From contig NZ_JACIYL010000098.1 of the NCBI RefSeq assembly GCF_014359955.1, positions 1 through 9,345 of the forward strand: a stretch of DNA of 9,345 bases, read 5' to 3'. The stretch's first letter is position 1. Every line of letters begins with the position of its first letter. This document shows, one piece after another, positions 6,237-9,345 of this stretch. A program made the translations under genes and the position numbers. The notes under the pieces are model-generated. The model worked only from the letters and a program-made list of their open reading frames with translations. It did no database searches and was not told the origin of the DNA. The DNA is from Thermogutta sp. (GTDB lineage: Bacteria; Planctomycetota; Planctomycetia; Pirellulales; Thermoguttaceae).

Positions 6237-6276
6237 CCCCCGCAGGACTGCCTCCAACGAGAAATCCGCCTGGGGG
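6237..6276 (-). other. Imperfect hairpin in the sufD-Rieske gap
   Basis: CCCCC (6237-6241) pairs with GGGGG (6272-6276), and AGG (6244-6246) pairs with CCT (6269-6271). This gives an 8-bp GC-rich stem with a 2-nt bulge around a loop of about 22 nt. No T tract follows on the minus strand. It may contribute to mRNA processing or stability between sufD and the Rieske gene, but the large loop makes it weaker than the hairpin at the sufD stop. Confidence 0.25.
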
Positions 6277-6304
6277 AAGACGGTGTGAGCGTGCTCGGCA
6301 GGTG

Positions 6305-6327
6305 GGAGCCGCTTCAATCGCGGCTCC
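6305..6327 (-). other. Perfect 8-bp hairpin straddling the sufD stop codon
   Basis: GGAGCCGC (6305-6312) and GCGGCTCC (6320-6327) are perfect inverted repeats with a 7-nt loop. The sufD TGA stop (6316-6314) falls inside the loop. Without a following T tract it is not a classic terminator. A translating ribosome reaching the stop would cover the structure, so its effect on downstream expression could depend on sufD translation; this is inference. Confidence 0.35.
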
Positions 6328-7642
6328 GGTATTCGCGCACCCGTTGCTGAATGATATCCCCCAGGGCCTCCCGCACACTATCGATTGTGATACGGTCCAG
6401 CACCTGCTGGAAAAATCCCGTGACGACCAGGCGAGTTGCTTCCCGCCGGGTAAGCCCGCGGGTTTGTGCATAGAAGATTTCTTCCTCGTCCACGCGTCCG
6501 GCGGTGGCTCCGTGGGTACAGCGGACATCGTCCGCCAGAATCTCCAGTCCCGGAATGCAGTCCACCCGGGCAGTGTCGCTCAGCATGAGGTTATCGTTGC
6601 GCTGATACCCGTCCGAGCGAATGGCTCCCGGCTCCACCCGAATCATCCCCCGCCATACCAGGTGGGCATGGTCCTGGAGCGCTCCTTTGTACAGCAGGTC
6701 GCTTTTGGTCTGGGCCGTTTGGTGGTCCTGACGGGTATGGTAGGCCAGATGCTGCCGATCCTCGGCGAACATCACGCCGTTGACGATCGCTTCACTCTCC
6801 GGGCCATTGAGCACGACCTCCTGGTTGACCTTGGCCAGCCGGCCGCCGAGCGCCCCGAGGGTCCACTCCATGAACGCCCGTTCCGCCACCTCGGCCTTCT
6901 GCCTCGCAAAGTGGAAGGTTTTCTGGTTCCAGTTCTGAAAATTGACGTATCGCAATCTGGCCCCCGGCCGAACGAAAATCTCAATTCCTCCGCAGAAAAG
7001 GCCGTCTGCCGCGGGATCCAGGCTGGTGGTTTCGGTAACCACGGTGGCCTCGGCCTCTTCATCGACGACGATGAGCGTGTGGCCGACGTCGGCCTGGTTG
7101 GAGGCCAGGGCCGCCACGTGAAGGATTGGCTTCTCCACTTTCAGGCCGCGAGGGACGTAGATGAAGGTTCCCCCGGTCCAGAAAGCGGCATGGAGCGCGG
7201 AGAATTTGTCCGCACGCCAATCGAACAGAGTCCACAGGTGCTGGCGGATCAATTCCTCATGCGGCCCTGAGAGGGAATCCTCGAGACACTCAACGACCAA
7301 GCCCTTCCGAACGAGGTCGTCTTCCAGACTGCTGGAAATTTTGCGACCGTTGAGGGTCACAATCCGTCCGGCGGTTTCCAGACGCGGAGCAAGCGCCGAC
7401 GGGATTTCGGGCAGAGGATCCGGAACCGGGGCCCAGCAGACGAAGTTTTCCAGACGGAAGATTCGCAGCTCTGTCCTCCGCCATTCTTCCATGCTGCGAT
7501 TGGGCCAGGGGAGCTCCTGAAACGTCTGGAACGCCTGGGACCGGAACTCCCGGGACCACTCGGGCTGAGGGCGCGGCAGGATGACGTTCTGAAAACCCTC
7601 TGCGGTGAAATGCAAATCCTGTTTTAAATCGGGAAGAACCAT
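6314..7642 (-). CDS. sufD: SufD, Fe-S cluster scaffold subunit of SufBC2D
   Basis: Scaffold partner of SufB in the cytoplasmic SufBC2D complex that builds Fe-S clusters. From ATG 7642 the protein has 442 residues, normal for SufD. Residues 1-140 form the variable N-terminal helical part, and about 145-400 the right-handed beta-helix core shared with SufB (FSALHAAFWTGGTFIYVPRG at 147-166). The C-terminal helical part binds SufC. Cys375-Thr-His377 in CTHGATAGRVDEEEIFYAQT matches the SufD signature; the His corresponds to the functionally important His360 of E. coli SufD. The SufB Cys in a CTAP motif is absent, which separates it from the SufB paralogue next door. ATG 7642 lies 61 nt past the sufB stop but has only a weak ribosome site. 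In-frame GTGs at 7681 and 7714 are possible; the latter would overlap the end of sufB. I prefer the ATG because homology-like sequence begins just after it. Confidence 0.94.
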   Translation of the reverse strand: MVLPDLKQDLHFTAEGFQNVILPRPQPEWSREFRSQAFQTFQELPWPNRSMEEWRRTELRIFRLENFVCWAPVPDPLPEIPSALAPRLETAGRIVTLNGRKISSSLEDDLVRKGLVVECLEDSLSGPHEELIRQHLWTLFDWRADKFSALHAAFWTGGTFIYVPRGLKVEKPILHVAALASNQADVGHTLIVVDEEAEATVVTETTSLDPAADGLFCGGIEIFVRPGARLRYVNFQNWNQKTFHFARQKAEVAERAFMEWTLGALGGRLAKVNQEVVLNGPESEAIVNGVMFAEDRQHLAYHTRQDHQTAQTKSDLLYKGALQDHAHLVWRGMIRVEPGAIRSDGYQRNDNLMLSDTARVDCIPGLEILADDVRCTHGATAGRVDEEEIFYAQTRGLTRREATRLVVTGFFQQVLDRITIDSVREALGDIIQQRVREYRSRD

Positions 7643-7703
7643 AGCACTCGTGGAATCACAAAGGGAAATCTGACAGCTCACTGCAACAATGCTCGCCCGT
7701 CGC

Positions 7704-9101
7704 TCAGCCCACACTTCCCTCCATTTGCAGCGCGATCAGGCGATTCATTTCCACGGCGTATTCCATGGGAAGCTCTTTTACGAGCGGTTCAATGAAGCCC
7801 GCCACAATCATGGTGCTGGCTTCCGATTCGGTAAGACCCCGGCTGCACAGATAGAAGAGTTGCTCTTCCCCGATCTTGGAGACGCTCGCCTCGTGGCCGA
7901 TCATGACGTCCTGTTCTTCCAGCTCGATATACGGATAGGTGTCGCTTCGGCTGTACGGATCGAGGATCAAAGCGTCGCACACGACATTGGACTTGGACTT
8001 TTTGGCGCCCCGCTCGATCTTGACAAGTCCGCGATAGCTGGAACGGCCACCGGCTTTCGAAATCGATTTGGAAACGATACGGCTGGACGTGTACGGCGCT
8101 GCGTGGATGACCTTGGATCCGGCATCCTGGTGCTGGCCCTTGCCGGCAAACGCCACCGAGAGGATTTCCGCCCGGGCACCGGGCTCCACCATGTACACGG
8201 CCGGATATTTCATGGTCAGTCGGCTTCCCAGATTGCCATCCACCCATTCCACGAGGGCATCGCCGTAGGCCACGGCGCGTTTGGTCACCAGGTTGTAGAT
8301 GTTGTTGGCCCAGTTCTGGATGGTGGTGTATCGGACGCGTGCTCCCCGCTTGGCGATCACTTCCACCACTGCGGCGTGCAGACTCTCCGAGCTGTACATG
8401 GGAGCGGTGCACCCTTCCACATAATGGCAGGAAGCCCCTTCATCGACAATGATGAGCGTTCGCTCGAACTGACCCATCTGCGCTGCGTTGATGCGGAAAT
8501 AGGCCTGGAGCGGATACTCGACGTGGACTCCCGGCGGGACATAGATGAAGGACCCACCGGACCACACCGCCGAGTTCAACGCGGCAAACTTGTTGTCCGT
8601 GGGCGGGATGACCGTCCCGAAATACTCGCGGACCAGGTCCGGATACTCGCGGACGGCCGTATCCATGTCGGTGAAGATCACGCCCCGCTTGGCGAGGTCT
8701 TCCCGCAAAGAGCCGTACACGACTTCGCTTTCGTACTGGGCCTTGACCCCTGCGAGGAATTTCTTCTCCGCCTCGGGAATACCCAGCCGATCAAACGTCT
8801 TCTTGATTTCTTCCGGCAATTCCTCCCAGGAATGGCCCTGACGCTCGGTCGGTTTGATGTAGTAGTAGATATCCTGGAAGTTCACATCGATGTGGCCGCC
8901 CCAGGTTGGCATGGGCTTCGATTCGAAGATCTCCAGCGCTTTGAGGCGAAATTCGCGCATCCACTGGGGTTCGTTCTTGATGGCGGAGATCTCCGCGACA
9001 ATGTCGCGGTCGAGCCCCTTCCGGGCACGGTAAACATATCGCTCTTCGGCGCGGAAATCGTATTTATTGATTTCGCCGATGACGTCCACTTTGCTAGCCA
9101 T
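7704..9101 (-). CDS. sufB: SufB, Fe-S cluster assembly scaffold protein
   Basis: Core scaffold of the SufBC2D complex, where sulfur from the desulfurase and iron are assembled into a cluster. From ATG 9101 the protein has 465 residues, a standard length. Hallmarks are [17 protein letters not shown] (43-59), [20 protein letters not shown] (172-191), the sulfur-accepting Cys231 in [14 protein letters not shown] (229-242, matching Cys254 of E. coli), and His403-Glu404 in [20 protein letters not shown] (402-421). The position of E. coli Cys405 is occupied by Ser in [13 protein letters not shown], as I recall for Bacillus-type SufB, so this is probably lineage-typical rather than a defect. The ATG is preceded by GTGGAGGAAAATATT, a strong GGAGG 8 nt upstream; the in-frame GTG at 9116 overlaps that site and is unlikely. 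sufC ends 72 bp upstream and sufD begins 61 bp downstream. Confidence 0.97.
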   Translation of the reverse strand: MASKVDVIGEINKYDFRAEERYVYRARKGLDRDIVAEISAIKNEPQWMREFRLKALEIFESKPMPTWGGHIDVNFQDIYYYIKPTERQGHSWEELPEEIKKTFDRLGIPEAEKKFLAGVKAQYESEVVYGSLREDLAKRGVIFTDMDTAVREYPDLVREYFGTVIPPTDNKFAALNSAVWSGGSFIYVPPGVHVEYPLQAYFRINAAQMGQFERTLIIVDEGASCHYVEGCTAPMYSSESLHAAVVEVIAKRGARVRYTTIQNWANNIYNLVTKRAVAYGDALVEWVDGNLGSRLTMKYPAVYMVEPGARAEILSVAFAGKGQHQDAGSKVIHAAPYTSSRIVSKSISKAGGRSSYRGLVKIERGAKKSKSNVVCDALILDPYSRSDTYPYIELEEQDVMIGHEASVSKIGEEQLFYLCSRGLTESEASTMIVAGFIEPLVKELPMEYAVEMNRLIALQMEGSVG

Positions 9102-9173
9102 AATATTTTCCTCCACATCAGGAGAGTTGGCAGCTTTCTTCGATTTCTGTCTCGATGATAGCCCGGCGCCTGC

Positions 9174-9345
9174 TCAAACGGCCTCTTTGCCCGCCATGGC
9201 GGCTTCTTCGGCGGCGATTTCTGGATATTTTTCGCGAAGCTGATCATACCCTTCGCGATGGAGTTTTTCCGCCAGCTCGGGGCCACCCGTCTCGACAATC
9301 CGGCCGGCCAGCATGACATGCGTGTAGTCCGGCGGATTGTGTTAG
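9174..9345 (-). CDS. sufC: SufC, Fe-S assembly ATPase, C-terminal end only
   Basis: The last 56 codons of a reading frame ending at the TGA at 9176-9174 encode a SufC-like C terminus: NPPDYTHVMLAGRIVETGGP, then ELAEKLHREGYDQLREKYPE and an Ala/Glu-rich tail. SufC is the ABC-type ATPase that binds SufB and SufD and drives conformational change in the scaffold. The xPDxxHVMxxGRIVxTGGxELA pattern, which follows the H-loop in SufC, and the position just before sufB make the identity solid despite the short stretch. The ATP-binding motifs lie outside the window. One oddity: the first complete codon at the window edge (9344-9342) reads TAA in this same frame, just before His-Asn-Pro-Pro-Asp. That could be a sequence-end error or a real interruption; only sequence beyond the edge can tell. 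Confidence 0.72.

Noticed and set aside
6302..7270. A 322-codon open frame on the plus strand opposite sufD
   Set aside because: A shadow of sufD for the same reasons; no ribosome site or recognisable domain.
7689..9158. A 489-codon open frame on the plus strand opposite sufB
   Set aside because: It mirrors sufB codon usage, its composition (His, Asp, Gly and Val rich) is what reverse-complemented GC-rich codons give, and it has no family motif. The minus-strand protein is unmistakably SufB.

Overview
The window reads as chromosomal DNA from a GC-rich bacterium (clearly above half G+C by eye, not counted). A planctomycete is my best guess, on three grounds: the gene style (a membrane-anchored trypsin-like protease with a proline-rich cytoplasmic tail, and small anchored coiled-coil proteins of unknown function), the compact suf cluster carrying a Rieske gene, and the long gaps between genes. 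No rRNA, tRNA, phage gene, insertion sequence or CRISPR array was seen, and nothing in the sequence fixes the taxon.

Layout. The left end holds one rightward gene, an S1C (HtrA/DegP-like) serine protease cut off by the window edge at its 5' end. Everything else points left. Read from right to left in the direction of transcription: the 3' end of sufC, then sufB, sufD, a small Rieske [2Fe-2S] ferredoxin gene and a sufT/MIP18-family gene. A gap of about 520 bp with possible RNA structure follows. Next come a PLP-dependent alpha-oxoamine synthase (BioF/KBL/SPT superfamily), a gap with a GC-rich hairpin, a 289-residue membrane-anchored coiled-coil protein, another gap of about 470 bp with small hairpins, and a 179-residue protein of unknown function. 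That last gene ends 13 bp from the converging end of the protease gene.

How the genes work together. SufC (ATPase) with SufB and SufD forms the SufBC2D scaffold that builds iron-sulfur clusters. SufT-type proteins help cluster maturation or delivery. The Rieske protein is either an electron carrier or a cluster client. The cysteine desulfurase SufS and sulfur carrier SufU/SufE are not in the window and may lie upstream of sufC. No functional link between the suf genes and the leftward genes beyond them can be shown; the gaps suggest separate transcription units.

The points most worth checking are an in-frame TAA in the sufC tail at the very right edge, the structured sufD-Rieske junction, alternative RNA folds in the sufT-synthase gap, the start codon of the synthase, and three proteins or domains whose function I cannot name. 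I see no convincing wholly new system; the suf-Rieske-sufT module is the best-defined unit.
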